Below are positions 46,340-55,116 of a stretch of 64,000 bases of DNA, one piece after another. Position 1 is the stretch's first letter; each line of letters starts with the position of its first letter. The position numbers and the translations under genes were made by a program. The notes beneath the pieces were generated by a model, which saw only the letters and a program-made list of their open reading frames with translations, had not been told where the DNA came from and did not search any database. The DNA comes from Parasedimentitalea denitrificans. GTDB lineage: Bacteria > Pseudomonadota > Alphaproteobacteria > Rhodobacterales > Rhodobacteraceae. The stretch spans positions 117,248 to 181,247 of the forward strand of contig NZ_QHLQ01000008.1 in assembly GCF_011813015.1 (NCBI RefSeq), read 5' to 3'.

Positions 46340-47515
46340 TCAGGCCTGTTCAATCTGTGTTGCCGCTTGGTCGAGACGGTTCAGGGCTTCGGCAATGTCC
46401 TCGTCAGAGAGTGTGAGTGGCGGCAGCAAACGGATCACGTTGTCGGCGGCGGGCACGGTAATGACTTGATTGTCATAGCCTGCGTTGACCACGTCGATAT
46501 TGGTTGCCTTACATTTCAGGCCCAGCATCAGGCCGGTGCCGCGCACTTCTTCAAAGACCTCGGGATGCTCTGCGATCAGACCTTCGAGTTTTTGGCGCAG
46601 CAGGCCTGCCTTGCGGTTCACCTCGGCGAGAAAGTCTGGATTGGCGACGTGATCCACCACGGCACAGCCCACGGCACAGCCCAGCGGGTTGCCGCCATAG
46701 GTGGAACCGTGGGTGCCTGCGGTCATACCGCTGGCGGCCTCTTCAGTTGCCAGCACCGCGCCCAGGGGGAAGCCGCCACCGATGCCCTTGGCCACCATCA
46801 TGATGTCTGGCGTGATCCCTGCCCATTCGTGAGCAAAAAGCTTGCCGGTCCGGCCTACACCACACTGAACCTCATCCAGGATAAGCAACAGGCCATTGTC
46901 GTCGCAGATCTTGCGCAGGGCCTTTAGCTCGGCATCGGGAACGGCGCGAATGCCGCCTTCGCCCTGAACCGGTTCGATCATAATTGCCGCCGTTTTGTCG
47001 GTGATGGCATTGGTCACGCCATCCATGTCGCCAAATGTCAGGTGCACAAAACCGGGCAGCAGTGGGCCAAAACCGGCGGTCATTTTCTCGGACCCTGCGG
47101 CGGCGATGCCTGCGGAGGACCGGCCATGGAAGGAGCCATCAAAGGTAATAATCTCGACTCGTTCTGGCTGGCCTTTGTCGTGGAAATACTTGCGGGCCAT
47201 TTTCACCGCCAGCTCGCAGCTTTCTGTGCCGGAGTTGGTAAAAAACACGGTGTCGGCAAATGTATGTTCCACCAGCTTGTCCGCCAGCGCCTGCTGTTGC
47301 GGGATATGGTAGAGGTTCGACACATGCCACAGGTTTTGCGCCTGTGAGGTCAGCGCATCGACCAAAGCAGGATGTGCATGGCCCAGCGCGTTCACTGCGA
47401 TGCCGGCACCAAGGTCCAGAAATCGGCGTCCGTCATCTTCGATCAGCCAAGCGCCCTCGCCTTTGACAAAGTTCAAAGGGGCGCGGTTATAGGTTGGCAG
47501 AACGGAAGCGATCAT
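46340..47515 (-). CDS. argD: Acetylornithine aminotransferase
   Basis: PLP enzyme converting N-acetylglutamate semialdehyde to N-acetylornithine (and possibly the succinyl-diaminopimelate step). The 391-residue protein starts MIASVLPTYNRAPL, has NSGTESCELAVKMARKY for PLP phosphate binding, LILDEVQCGVGRTG with the pyridine-binding Asp, and the Schiff-base Lys in MVAKGIGGGFPLGA. The ATG at 47515 is the family start; the longer frame begins in non-coding DNA. It is the first gene of argD-argF-ACT/GNAT and divergent from the MFS gene. Confidence 0.94.
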   Translation of the reverse strand: MIASVLPTYNRAPLNFVKGEGAWLIEDDGRRFLDLGAGIAVNALGHAHPALVDALTSQAQNLWHVSNLYHIPQQQALADKLVEHTFADTVFFTNSGTESCELAVKMARKYFHDKGQPERVEIITFDGSFHGRSSAGIAAAGSEKMTAGFGPLLPGFVHLTFGDMDGVTNAITDKTAAIMIEPVQGEGGIRAVPDAELKALRKICDDNGLLLILDEVQCGVGRTGKLFAHEWAGITPDIMMVAKGIGGGFPLGAVLATEEAASGMTAGTHGSTYGGNPLGCAVGCAVVDHVANPDFLAEVNRKAGLLRQKLEGLIAEHPEVFEEVRGTGLMLGLKCKATNIDVVNAGYDNQVITVPAADNVIRLLPPLTLSDEDIAEALNRLDQAATQIEQA

Positions 47516-47783
47516 CGGATCATCCTTTTTCGAAATAGAAGCCCAAGAGGTGCAGTATGCTGGGCAGTTGGTCAACGATGTTGAGAGGGTTCGCGTCGTT
47601 TTGTGACGCATAGATCAAGGGGCCGAGGCGCAAATTAGCGTCGGCGTCGCAGCGAGGTGCCCAATCGGGTGATATCTGTGCGTTTGATCATGATTTGGGT
47701 CCATAGCGGAGGAATGGGCGGAAGAAAACCCCCTTTGCACAAGCCGTGTTGACATTTTGGCAGATCGCGCAATTCATGGCGCC

Positions 47784-49019
47784 ATGATATCATTATTTTC
47801 AACGCGCAATTATCGCCTGCTGTTTTCTGCTTCGGCCATTTCCAATTTAGGCGACGGAGTGTCTGCCCTTGCCTTTCCATGGTTGGCGACATTGATCACG
47901 CGTGATCCGATGTTGATTGCGCTGGTGGCCTTTGCCACCCGCTTGCCGTGGTTGTTATTCTCGATCCCAGCTGGGGTTTGGACGGATCGGGTAGATCGGC
48001 GGCGGTTGATGGTGCAGGCTGACATGGTGCGATTTCTGCTGACGGCGGGAGTCATCAGCGTGATCCTTTCGGCCCCAGACTTTCCGATTGAGAACGGCAC
48101 CCCCTATATTCTGGCGCTTTGCGCACTGGCCTTTTTATTGGGCAGTGCAGAGGTGGTGCGAGATAATGCGGCCCAGACCGTGCTGCCTGCGGTGGTGGCC
48201 AAGCACCAGTTAGAACAGGCCAACGGACAGATCTGGAGCATCGAACAGATCATGGGGTCGTTTGTCGGGCCACCGCTTGCGGGATTTTTGATTGCTTATG
48301 CCGTGCCTGCGCCATTTTTACTGGATGCGATCACCTTTGCCGGGGCCGCTGCACTGGTTTGGTGCATGCGGCTATCTCCGGCAAGTGCACCGGCTACCCC
48401 ACGCCGTTCTTGGGCCGCTGAGGCGCGAGATGGTATTCATTGGCTGTGGGGGCACAAGGAAATCCTGCGACTGGCCATCATGCTGGGCTGTATGAATGCA
48501 ATGGGCATTATGGCACTGACCATTCTGCCACTGTTTGGGCAGGAACTGTTGGGGCTGAATGCGGCCCAGTACGGGCTGCTGATCACCGCCGAGGCGGCAG
48601 GTGGCGTAGCCGGAGGGCTGATCTGCCCGGCCATTGCTGCACGACTTGGGGTGCGGCGATCACTGATGCTGGCGTTGCCGCTGATGATGGTAGGATGGGG
48701 CATGATCGGGCTGGTGCCCAATGTCTGGATAGTTGCTCCGGCGCTGTTTGTCGGGATGTTTGCCGGGCTAATGTGGAATGTGGTGACGGTATCCTATCGC
48801 CAGCGGCGCATTCCAGACGACTTGTTGGGACGCGTGAACAGCCTGTACCGGTTCTTTGGCTGGGGCATGTTACCGCTTGGGGCGCTGCTAGGGGGATGGA
48901 TCGTATCCGCAGCAGAGCCAGAGCTGGGTCGAGAGATGGCGTTGCGCCTACCCTATCTGATTGCGGCCTGTGGGATGGGCATCATTTGGATCTATGCTTT
49001 GCTAAAGCTTCGGCTGTGA
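47784..49019 (+). CDS. Major facilitator superfamily exporter, EntS-like
   Basis: A 411-residue, twelve-helix MFS protein. The start LFSTRNYRLLFSASAISNLGDG and the loop 2-3 motif GVWTDRVDRRRLM are typical of the drug and siderophore export branch (EntS/enterobactin exporter-like, DHA3). The ATG at 47784 is used, with a poor ribosome site; a TTG at 47757 would add nine residues. The substrate is unknown, and no siderophore genes are nearby. Confidence 0.87.
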   Translation: MISLFSTRNYRLLFSASAISNLGDGVSALAFPWLATLITRDPMLIALVAFATRLPWLLFSIPAGVWTDRVDRRRLMVQADMVRFLLTAGVISVILSAPDFPIENGTPYILALCALAFLLGSAEVVRDNAAQTVLPAVVAKHQLEQANGQIWSIEQIMGSFVGPPLAGFLIAYAVPAPFLLDAITFAGAAALVWCMRLSPASAPATPRRSWAAEARDGIHWLWGHKEILRLAIMLGCMNAMGIMALTILPLFGQELLGLNAAQYGLLITAEAAGGVAGGLICPAIAARLGVRRSLMLALPLMMVGWGMIGLVPNVWIVAPALFVGMFAGLMWNVVTVSYRQRRIPDDLLGRVNSLYRFFGWGMLPLGALLGGWIVSAAEPELGREMALRLPYLIAACGMGIIWIYALLKLRL

Positions 49020-49069
49020 GCTGATCGAATAGACTTGCAATGTGGCACCGGTTGGCGCACCGGTGGCGG

Positions 49070-49981
49070 ATGAACAGACCTATCCAACATAACCCGCCTT
49101 TGGCGGCTATTTTTGTCCTGGTGGCAACCACATTCATTGCAGGCACAACGCTGGTGGCCAAGGCGCTGGGAACGGATGCCTTGGGCGCGCCTTTGCATCC
49201 ACTGCAAGTCAGCCATGGGCGGTTTCTGTTTGCCTTTATCGCTATTTCCTCGGTCGCTGCGATCCTGCACCCCAAGCTAACCAGCCCCAACTGGGGCCTT
49301 CATATCGGGCGCACAACGTTTGGTTGGGCAGGGGTATCCCTGATGTTTGCCGCAGTAGCCTTTATCCCGCTGGCCGACGCAACGGCGATTACGTTTCTGA
49401 ACCCGGTGTTCGCCATGATGCTGGCCATTCCGCTGCTTGGGGAAAAGGTTGGCCCCTGGCGTTGGGGCGCTGCGGTGATTGCCTTAATCGGTGCCATGAT
49501 ATTGCTGCGCCCTACCCCCGATAGCTTTCAGCCTGCGGCCTTGCTGGCTTTGGCGGCGGCGATGATCATGGGGATGGAGCTGATCTTCATCAAGAAACTG
49601 GCCGGTCGTGAATCGCCACTGCAGGTGCTGCTGATTAACAATACGCTAGGTGTGCTGATTGCCTCGATCGCGGTGATCCCGGTGTGGCAGATGCCCAGCC
49701 CCGAACAATGGGCCGCTTTAGCGGCTCTTGGCGTGCTGATGGCCTGTGCGCAGGCTTGTTTTGTCAACGGAATGGCGCGGGCGGATGCGTCGTTTGTGGC
49801 GCCGTTCAGCTATGCCACGCTGATCTTTGCCACACTGTACGACTTCCTTGGGTTTGGCGCGATGCCAGATGCAGTGACCATTCTGGGTGCTGGCATCATT
49901 CTGACCGGTGCAGCGGTATTGGCCTGGCGCGAGGGACGGCTGAAGAAAATTAATCCCCCAGTCGCCGAAACAATTAGCTGA
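49070..49981 (+). CDS. EamA/DMT-family transporter
   Basis: A 303-residue drug/metabolite-type permease built of two EamA repeats with ten helices (first repeat from about residue 10, second from about residue 150, ALAAAMIMGMELIFIKKLAG). Such proteins export amino acids, nucleosides or other small metabolites. It begins 50 bases after the MFS gene and may be co-transcribed with it. Its stop overlaps the convergent LysE gene by eight bases. Confidence 0.88.
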   Translation: MNRPIQHNPPLAAIFVLVATTFIAGTTLVAKALGTDALGAPLHPLQVSHGRFLFAFIAISSVAAILHPKLTSPNWGLHIGRTTFGWAGVSLMFAAVAFIPLADATAITFLNPVFAMMLAIPLLGEKVGPWRWGAAVIALIGAMILLRPTPDSFQPAALLALAAAMIMGMELIFIKKLAGRESPLQVLLINNTLGVLIASIAVIPVWQMPSPEQWAALAALGVLMACAQACFVNGMARADASFVAPFSYATLIFATLYDFLGFGAMPDAVTILGAGIILTGAAVLAWREGRLKKINPPVAETIS

Positions 49982-50600
49982 CCCGCGAGGCGTTGGCGGT
50001 GAAGACGCCGGCGGCGAACATGCATGAGGCGCCAGTTCTGTTTACCGCCTTCTGAGCCCGCGGCTTACGCAACTTTGCCCGTAATCCAGCGGCAAAGAAC
50101 AACCACATCAACCCATTGAGCGCAGCAACCACCACAAAGGTTGCCGTAAGAATGCTGAATTGCTCAAACACCGGCAGCGATGTGTTCACGAATTGCGGCA
50201 CAAAGGCCATGTAAAACACCGGCCCCTTGGGGTTCAACGCGCTGACCAGAAACGATTGGGCAAAGATCGACCACAAGGATTTTCCCGCAATCGGACCTGC
50301 GTCTTCGACCTCATCGACAGGCGCAGTCCACAATCGGTATGCCATCCAGATCAGATAAGCTGCCCCTGCCGCCTTGAGGATGGAAAACAAGGTAACCGAG
50401 GTGGCAAGGATAGCGCCCGCCCCCATCAAGGTGGCGGACATCGCAACCAATGCGCCCAGCGCTGTGCCTGTTACCGTCCCCCAGCCTGTGCGCCGTCCGC
50501 TGCGGAGGGCATAGTTCACGGTCAGGATAATATTCGGCCCCGGAATCACGACTACAATCGCGCTGGCCAGAACAAAGGCAATCCAAGTTTCAAAAGTCAT
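49974..50600 (-). CDS. LysE/RhtB-family exporter
   Basis: A 208-residue, six-helix amino-acid exporter of the LysE/RhtB family with the signature VVIPGPNIILTVNYALRSGRR near the N terminus and SALNPKGPVFYMAFVPQF in the middle. It probably relieves amino-acid overload. The ATG at 50600 follows GGAAG. It is one of three exporters in a row, each from a different family. Confidence 0.9.
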   Translation of the reverse strand: MTFETWIAFVLASAIVVVIPGPNIILTVNYALRSGRRTGWGTVTGTALGALVAMSATLMGAGAILATSVTLFSILKAAGAAYLIWMAYRLWTAPVDEVEDAGPIAGKSLWSIFAQSFLVSALNPKGPVFYMAFVPQFVNTSLPVFEQFSILTATFVVVAALNGLMWLFFAAGLRAKLRKPRAQKAVNRTGASCMFAAGVFTANASRVS

Positions 50601-50681
50601 TGGTACTTCCATCTTCTAAGTCTCGCCGACAGTTGCACGCTCCACAGAGGCTGTAAATGAGTGTTCCCGAACGGTCCTAAC

Positions 50682-51494
50682 TCAGGCCTTCAACCGATAC
50701 CCTGTGCGCAGCATGGCCCAGCCCACCAGGCAGACAACAAATGTAGCACCGCTACAAACCACCAGCCCAACCCAAGGAGAGCTGTCCGACGTACCAATCA
50801 TGCCGAATCGCACACCGTCGATCAGGTAGAAAACCGGGTTCAGGTAGGACAATGTCTTGAGAACGGGCGGCAAAGCCGAGACGGAATAGAATGTTCCGGA
50901 TAAAAACGCCAAGGGCGTGACAATAAAGTTGGTGATCGCTGCCATCTGGTCGAACTTTTCTGCAAATACTCCGGCGACAATGCCCAAGGCCCCCAAAAAG
51001 CAGGCGCCGAGGATCACGAACAGTAGTGCTACCAGCGGATAGGTTGGCCAGATACCCAGCAAAAGACCCAACCCCAGCGCGATGCCCAGCGCCACAAACA
51101 GCCCTCTGGCAACGCCACCTGCAAGATAACCCAACAGAATTTCCAGCCCGGACAGCGGCGGCATCAGCGTGTCGACGATATTTCCCTGCACCTTGGTGAT
51201 CACAATCGACGAGGATGTATTGGCAAAAGCGTTCTGGATCACTGTCATCATCATGATACCCGGAGCGAGGAATGTCATGAAGGGCACGCCCATGACATCG
51301 CCGCGCCCTGGTCCAATAGCGATAGTAAAGATCAACAAAAACAGCGCCGAAGTCACCAACGGGGCCAACAAAGTTTGCGTCCAGACAACCAGAAACCGCT
51401 TCACCTCACGCCCTGCCATTGTGCGCATACCCAGCCAGTTTACTCGCCCAAAGCGGCGCTCGCCCAAGCCGATGCGATACTCGGTGTCTGACAT
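50682..51494 (-). CDS. ABC-2 type transporter permease
   Basis: A 270-residue, six-helix permease of the ABC-2 family: REVKRFLVVWTQTLLAPLVTSALFLLIF, FLAPGIMMMTVIQNAFANT and PLAFLSGTFYSVSALPP, as in YadH/DrrB-type exporters. No partner ATPase gene is adjacent, so it needs one encoded elsewhere. It is not a good match to KpsM, so I do not link it to the kps genes at 56.8 kb. GGAG lies six bases before the ATG at 51494. Confidence 0.88.
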   Translation of the reverse strand: MSDTEYRIGLGERRFGRVNWLGMRTMAGREVKRFLVVWTQTLLAPLVTSALFLLIFTIAIGPGRGDVMGVPFMTFLAPGIMMMTVIQNAFANTSSSIVITKVQGNIVDTLMPPLSGLEILLGYLAGGVARGLFVALGIALGLGLLLGIWPTYPLVALLFVILGACFLGALGIVAGVFAEKFDQMAAITNFIVTPLAFLSGTFYSVSALPPVLKTLSYLNPVFYLIDGVRFGMIGTSDSSPWVGLVVCSGATFVVCLVGWAMLRTGYRLKA

Positions 51495-51653
51495 GGTTGT
51501 CTCCATTTACTGTGTCGCGTCTGCATAACCGCTGCACAGGCAGGTGCAAGATGGCTTGTAACTCGCGCCACAGTGATTAAAATGGGGAAGGATACGGATT
51601 ACTATGGCGGCCGCAGGTTTCTTGGGGCCGCTTTTAGCTTGGAAAGGCAAGAT

Positions 51654-52238
51654 ATGTCCTGGACAGACGAGCGCGTTGATTTGCTCAAGAAAATGTGGGG
51701 CGAGGGTCAGTCGGCCAGCCAGATCGCCAAAGAATTGGGCGGTGTCACCCGTAACGCGGTGATCGGCAAGGTACACCGGTTGGGCCTGTCCAACCGCAAT
51801 TCGACTGGTGCAGCCAAAACAGCTGAGCCCAAGGAGAAGCCCGCCGCCGCGGCCAAACCGGCCCCCAAGCCCAAACCGCAGCCCAAGACCGAGCCTGCGC
51901 GCCCGATCACGCCTGCGCCTGCAAAGTCGGCAGATGGCAAGCCAAACCTGCCTGCGCGCAAGCAGATCATTCCAGCAGGCCAGCCACTGCCACCGCAGCC
52001 ATCGGCCAACGAAATCAGCCCCGAGGCATTAGCCAAGGTCAACGAGGTCGAGAAAAAGGCTAAGCGCCTGTCCTTGATGGACCTGACCGAGCGTACCTGC
52101 AAATGGCCAGTTGGCGACCCAGCCACCGAAGATTTCTGGTTCTGTGGCCTATCTGTGCAGCAGGGCAAGCCCTACTGTGAGGCCCACGTCGGCGTGGCCT
52201 TCCAGCCGATGAGCGCACGGCGCGACCGGAAACGGTAG
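51654..52238 (+). CDS. gcrA: Cell-cycle regulator GcrA
   Basis: Sigma-70-binding transcription activator that recognises CcrM-methylated GANTC promoters in alphaproteobacteria. The N-terminal helix-turn-helix SWTDERVDLLKKMWGEG, then QIAKELGG, RNAVIGKVHRLGL, is followed by a Pro/Lys/Ala-rich linker (about residues 55-125) and a C-terminal Cys/His segment (RTCKWPVGDP... FCG...YCEAH) that may bind metal. The ATG at 51654 gives the canonical MSWTDE start. Its terminator is at 52263. Confidence 0.95.
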   Translation: MSWTDERVDLLKKMWGEGQSASQIAKELGGVTRNAVIGKVHRLGLSNRNSTGAAKTAEPKEKPAAAAKPAPKPKPQPKTEPARPITPAPAKSADGKPNLPARKQIIPAGQPLPPQPSANEISPEALAKVNEVEKKAKRLSLMDLTERTCKWPVGDPATEDFWFCGLSVQQGKPYCEAHVGVAFQPMSARRDRKR

Positions 52239-52262
52239 TTTTCACCAAACATCAAAGTTTCC

Positions 52263-52293
52263 AAACGGCGCCTGTTGGGCGCCGTTTTTTATT
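52263..52293 (+). terminator. Rho-independent terminator of gcrA
   Basis: Arms ACGGCGCC (52265-52272) and GGCGCCGT (52278-52285) with a 5-base loop and T6 run. Confidence 0.88.
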
Positions 52294-52395
52294 GCCCGCT
52301 TACAAGTTGTGGTGCTCACTGTCACAAGCACTGCGTGCCCTTGCCCGTTGGACAGCACAAAAAGCAGTGTCTGGCAGCCAAAAGGACTTTGCAAA

Positions 52396-53361
52396 ATGAG
52401 TGATCCATTTTTTCACCCGGTTTCTGGATTTGATCTCCCCCGCTTTGCTGGCGTACCAACGTTCATGCGATTACCCCATGTGCCGCTTGATGATGCACGG
52501 CTACAGGATGTGCAGATTGGCTTGATTGGCACCCCTTGGGATGGCGGGACAACCAACCGGCCCGGCCCTCGACATGGTCCTCGGCAACTGCGTGACATGT
52601 CGACGATGATACGCGCCCAGAATGGCGCTACGCATATCCGTCCGTTTGAACTGGCTAACTGCGCTGATCTAGGCGATGTGGCTCCCAATCCAGCGGGGCT
52701 GGAAGACAGCATGACACGGATCACTGCATTCTATGATCAGGTCACAGAGGCAGGTATTCTGCCTTTGACCGCTGGTGGAGACCACCTTTGTTCGTTACCC
52801 ATACTACGTGCACTTGCAAGGGCTACCCCGCTGGGAATGATCCATTTCGACAGTCACACAGACCTGTTCCACAGCTACTTTGGCGGCACGATGTATACCC
52901 ATGGAACCCCGTTTCGGCGCGCCGTAGAAGAAGAGTTACTGGACCCCAAGCGTGTCGTACAGATCGGGATACGCGGCACGACCTACGACAGTGAAGATCG
53001 TGATTTTGCAAAAAGTGTTGGAATTCGGATTATCCCGATCGAAGAATTCCATGTGCGTGGCGTCGAGGATGTGATGGCTGAGGCAAAAGAGATCGTCGGC
53101 AGCAGCAAAACCTATGTCTCCTACGACATCGACTTTGTCGATCCAGCCTATGCCCCCGGCACCGGCACCCCCGAAGTTGGTGGCCCCAACTCATATCAAG
53201 CAATCCAGGTAGCCCGGATGCTTGACGGAGTGCACATTGTTGGCGCTGACTTAGTTGAAGTATCACCGCCGTTTGATACTGGCGGCGCGACGGCTTTTCT
53301 AGGCGCTTCGATCATGTTCGAAATGCTATGCAACATGGCGCAAAACCTAACCTCAGACTAA
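52396..53361 (+). CDS. Ureohydrolase (agmatinase/guanidino-acid hydrolase type)
   Basis: A 321-residue manganese-type ureohydrolase that removes urea from a guanidino substrate. Metal ligands are all visible: His in AGGDHL, the Asp-His-Asp set in FDSHTD, and two Asp in SYDIDFVDP; TGTPEVGG follows. The Ser in FDSHTD, and the YTHGTPFRRA segment, place it outside classical E. coli SpeB. The substrate may be agmatine, guanidinobutyrate, guanidinopropionate or another guanidine; sequence alone does not decide. The ATG at 52396 fits family length. Confidence 0.87.
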   Translation: MSDPFFHPVSGFDLPRFAGVPTFMRLPHVPLDDARLQDVQIGLIGTPWDGGTTNRPGPRHGPRQLRDMSTMIRAQNGATHIRPFELANCADLGDVAPNPAGLEDSMTRITAFYDQVTEAGILPLTAGGDHLCSLPILRALARATPLGMIHFDSHTDLFHSYFGGTMYTHGTPFRRAVEEELLDPKRVVQIGIRGTTYDSEDRDFAKSVGIRIIPIEEFHVRGVEDVMAEAKEIVGSSKTYVSYDIDFVDPAYAPGTGTPEVGGPNSYQAIQVARMLDGVHIVGADLVEVSPPFDTGGATAFLGASIMFEMLCNMAQNLTSD

Positions 53362-53372
53362 GTTCACCCCTT

Positions 53373-53891
53373 TTAGCCCTTATCAGGTGCCGTTGACGTG
53401 AAGTTCGGGATTTTGTTGCCCGAGGCATCATTACCCTCGATCCCCGGCCAGTTGCCGTTCGCCAGATTGATGTTGCCGGGAATGTCTTCCTCCCAGAACC
53501 CGGTCACAACTGTGGTAATGTTCAGGTACAGCTTGTCATCAACGATGCGCCATAGGTTGGGGTTACCGGGCACCTTGCCGCCCTTGGATACCCCATAGGC
53601 GCAGTGGCCATCATACTGCGGCGCATAAAGCTCGGGGCTTTCCAGAAACTTGGCCCGGTTTTCCTTGGTCGAGAACGCAAAGGTGGCGTCGTTGTATTCA
53701 GCGGTGATGCTGGCCCGTCCGGCCACGCCAGCAGTTTGTTGAGTGCCGATCGCATTTGACGCCAGATCGCGGTACGCTACAACATCATAGCCAGATACGG
53801 CAAAGCCGGTTTCATCGATGTATTGCTCGCCGGCAAATGCAGGCAAACCAAGAGTCATTGCTGTGGCGGCAGCTAAGAAAAAACGTGTCAT
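53373..53891 (-). CDS. Exported YHS-domain protein
   Basis: A 172-residue secreted protein. A signal peptide (MTRFFLAAATAMTLGLPAFA) is followed by the YHS segment FAVSGYDVVAYRDL..., YNDATFAFSTKENRAKFLESPELYAPQYDGHCAYGVSKG, then NLWRIVDDKLYLNI. Small exported YHS proteins like this are widespread in alphaproteobacteria; a metal-related role is suspected for the domain. It converges with the ureohydrolase gene, 11 bases apart. Confidence 0.88.
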   Translation of the reverse strand: MTRFFLAAATAMTLGLPAFAGEQYIDETGFAVSGYDVVAYRDLASNAIGTQQTAGVAGRASITAEYNDATFAFSTKENRAKFLESPELYAPQYDGHCAYGVSKGGKVPGNPNLWRIVDDKLYLNITTVVTGFWEEDIPGNINLANGNWPGIEGNDASGNKIPNFTSTAPDKG

Positions 53892-54161
53892 TCAATCATC
53901 CTCTCGCAGATGTTACTTCTCATACCCACCGACAATCGCGTCGGGTTGTCGATCACAATATGCACTATGGCGTTGATGCGAAGGGGGGCTCACGCCTCTG
54001 TGTTCATCCACGAGGCAACGTGATCCAAACCCCTTAAATGTTTCAATTTGCCTTTCGGCCATTGGATTTTTTAGAATGCAGCTTAAGTCTGGCTGCGATG
54101 CATGTCACAGCACGAATGATCGAGCTGAACCAAACAAGACAAATAGGACAAGGCCCAACAG

Positions 54162-55037
54162 ATGAGTGATACTTCTTATACGCCAGCGAAGATCTGGACC
54201 TGGAATCAGGAAAACGGCGGCAAATTTGCCTCGATCAACCGACCTATTGCTGGCGCTACCCATGACAAGGATCTGCCAGTCGGCAAGCACCCGATGCAGT
54301 TGTATTCGCTGGCGACCCCTAATGGGGTCAAGGTCACCGTGATGCTCGAAGAGCTGCTGGCCTTGGGCCACACAGGGGCGGAATATGACGCATGGCTGAT
54401 CAACATTGGCGAAGGCGACCAGTTTGGTTCCGGCTTTGTTAACGTGAACCCAAACTCCAAGATCCCGGCACTGATGGATTACAGCGACGATGAACCGCAG
54501 CGGGTGTTTGAATCTGGCTCGATCATGGTTCACTTGGCTGAAAAGTTTAGCGAATTCCTGCCCAAGGACGGCGCTGAGCGCACCGAAGTCATGAGCTGGC
54601 TGTTCTGGCAGATGGGCAGCGCACCTTATCTGGGTGGGGGCTTTGGCCACTTCTACGCCTATGCGCCGGAGAAATTGGAATACCCGATTGACCGTTTCTC
54701 GATGGAGGCAAAGCGTCAACTGGATGTTCTGGACCGACAGCTGGCCGATAACCTGTTTATCGCAGGCGACAACTACAGCATCGCCGATATGGCGATCTGG
54801 GCTTGGTATGGCCAACTGGTTCTGGGCCGCCTGTATGACGCGGCTGAGTATCTGGATGTGGCAAGCTACCCCCACGTGATGCGCTGGGCCAAGGCCATCG
54901 ATGCGCGTCCTGCGGTCAGCAAGGGTCGCATGGTCAACCGAGCCTTTGGCGAGCTGCACACACAGTTGCGCGAACGTCATGATGCGTCGGACTTTGAGTT
55001 CCGCACTCAGGACAAGCTGGAAACAGCAGCAGAATAA
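54162..55037 (+). CDS. yghU: Glutathione S-transferase family protein, YghU type
   Basis: A 291-residue glutathione-dependent disulfide-bond oxidoreductase. The thioredoxin-like half (MQLYSLATPNGVKVTVMLEEL, with the catalytic Thr/Asn region, and NPNSKIPAL) is followed by the helical half with WLFWQMGSAPYLGGGFGHF. It has the longer N-terminal extension typical of YghU/YfcG proteins rather than ordinary GSTs. A repeat/terminator hairpin follows its stop. Confidence 0.92.
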   Translation: MSDTSYTPAKIWTWNQENGGKFASINRPIAGATHDKDLPVGKHPMQLYSLATPNGVKVTVMLEELLALGHTGAEYDAWLINIGEGDQFGSGFVNVNPNSKIPALMDYSDDEPQRVFESGSIMVHLAEKFSEFLPKDGAERTEVMSWLFWQMGSAPYLGGGFGHFYAYAPEKLEYPIDRFSMEAKRQLDVLDRQLADNLFIAGDNYSIADMAIWAWYGQLVLGRLYDAAEYLDVASYPHVMRWAKAIDARPAVSKGRMVNRAFGELHTQLRERHDASDFEFRTQDKLETAAE

Positions 55038-55041
55038 TACC

Positions 55042-55097
55042 TAGCCCGGCGGACACGCCGGGCCGCGCCTGACCTTCCTCAAGGTCAGGCGCGGCCC
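55042..55097. repeat. Palindromic repeat family 2, double copy F forming a 17-bp hairpin
   Basis: The left part (55042-55076) is an inverted copy of family 2 with its own GCCCGGC/GCCGGGC stem, and the right part (55081-55097) is a forward partial copy. Together they form perfect 17-base arms (55060-55076 and 55081-55097) around CCTC. It lies between two convergent genes and likely serves as a terminator for both. Confidence 0.85.
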
Positions 55098-55116
55098 TAT
55101 GAATTCTCCAGTAAAC

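Noticed and set aside
50682..51494. ABC-2 permease as the missing KpsM for the kps genes
   Set aside because: It is 5 kb away on the other strand, and its sequence fits YadH/DrrB-type permeases better than KpsM.
53892..54161. Possible small gene in the gap before yghU
   Set aside because: No open frame with a ribosome site; the only frames are short and antisense to the YHS gene end.
54105..54980. Minus-strand open frame of 291 codons
   Set aside because: Antisense to yghU, whose family match is clear; the reverse translation resembles no protein.
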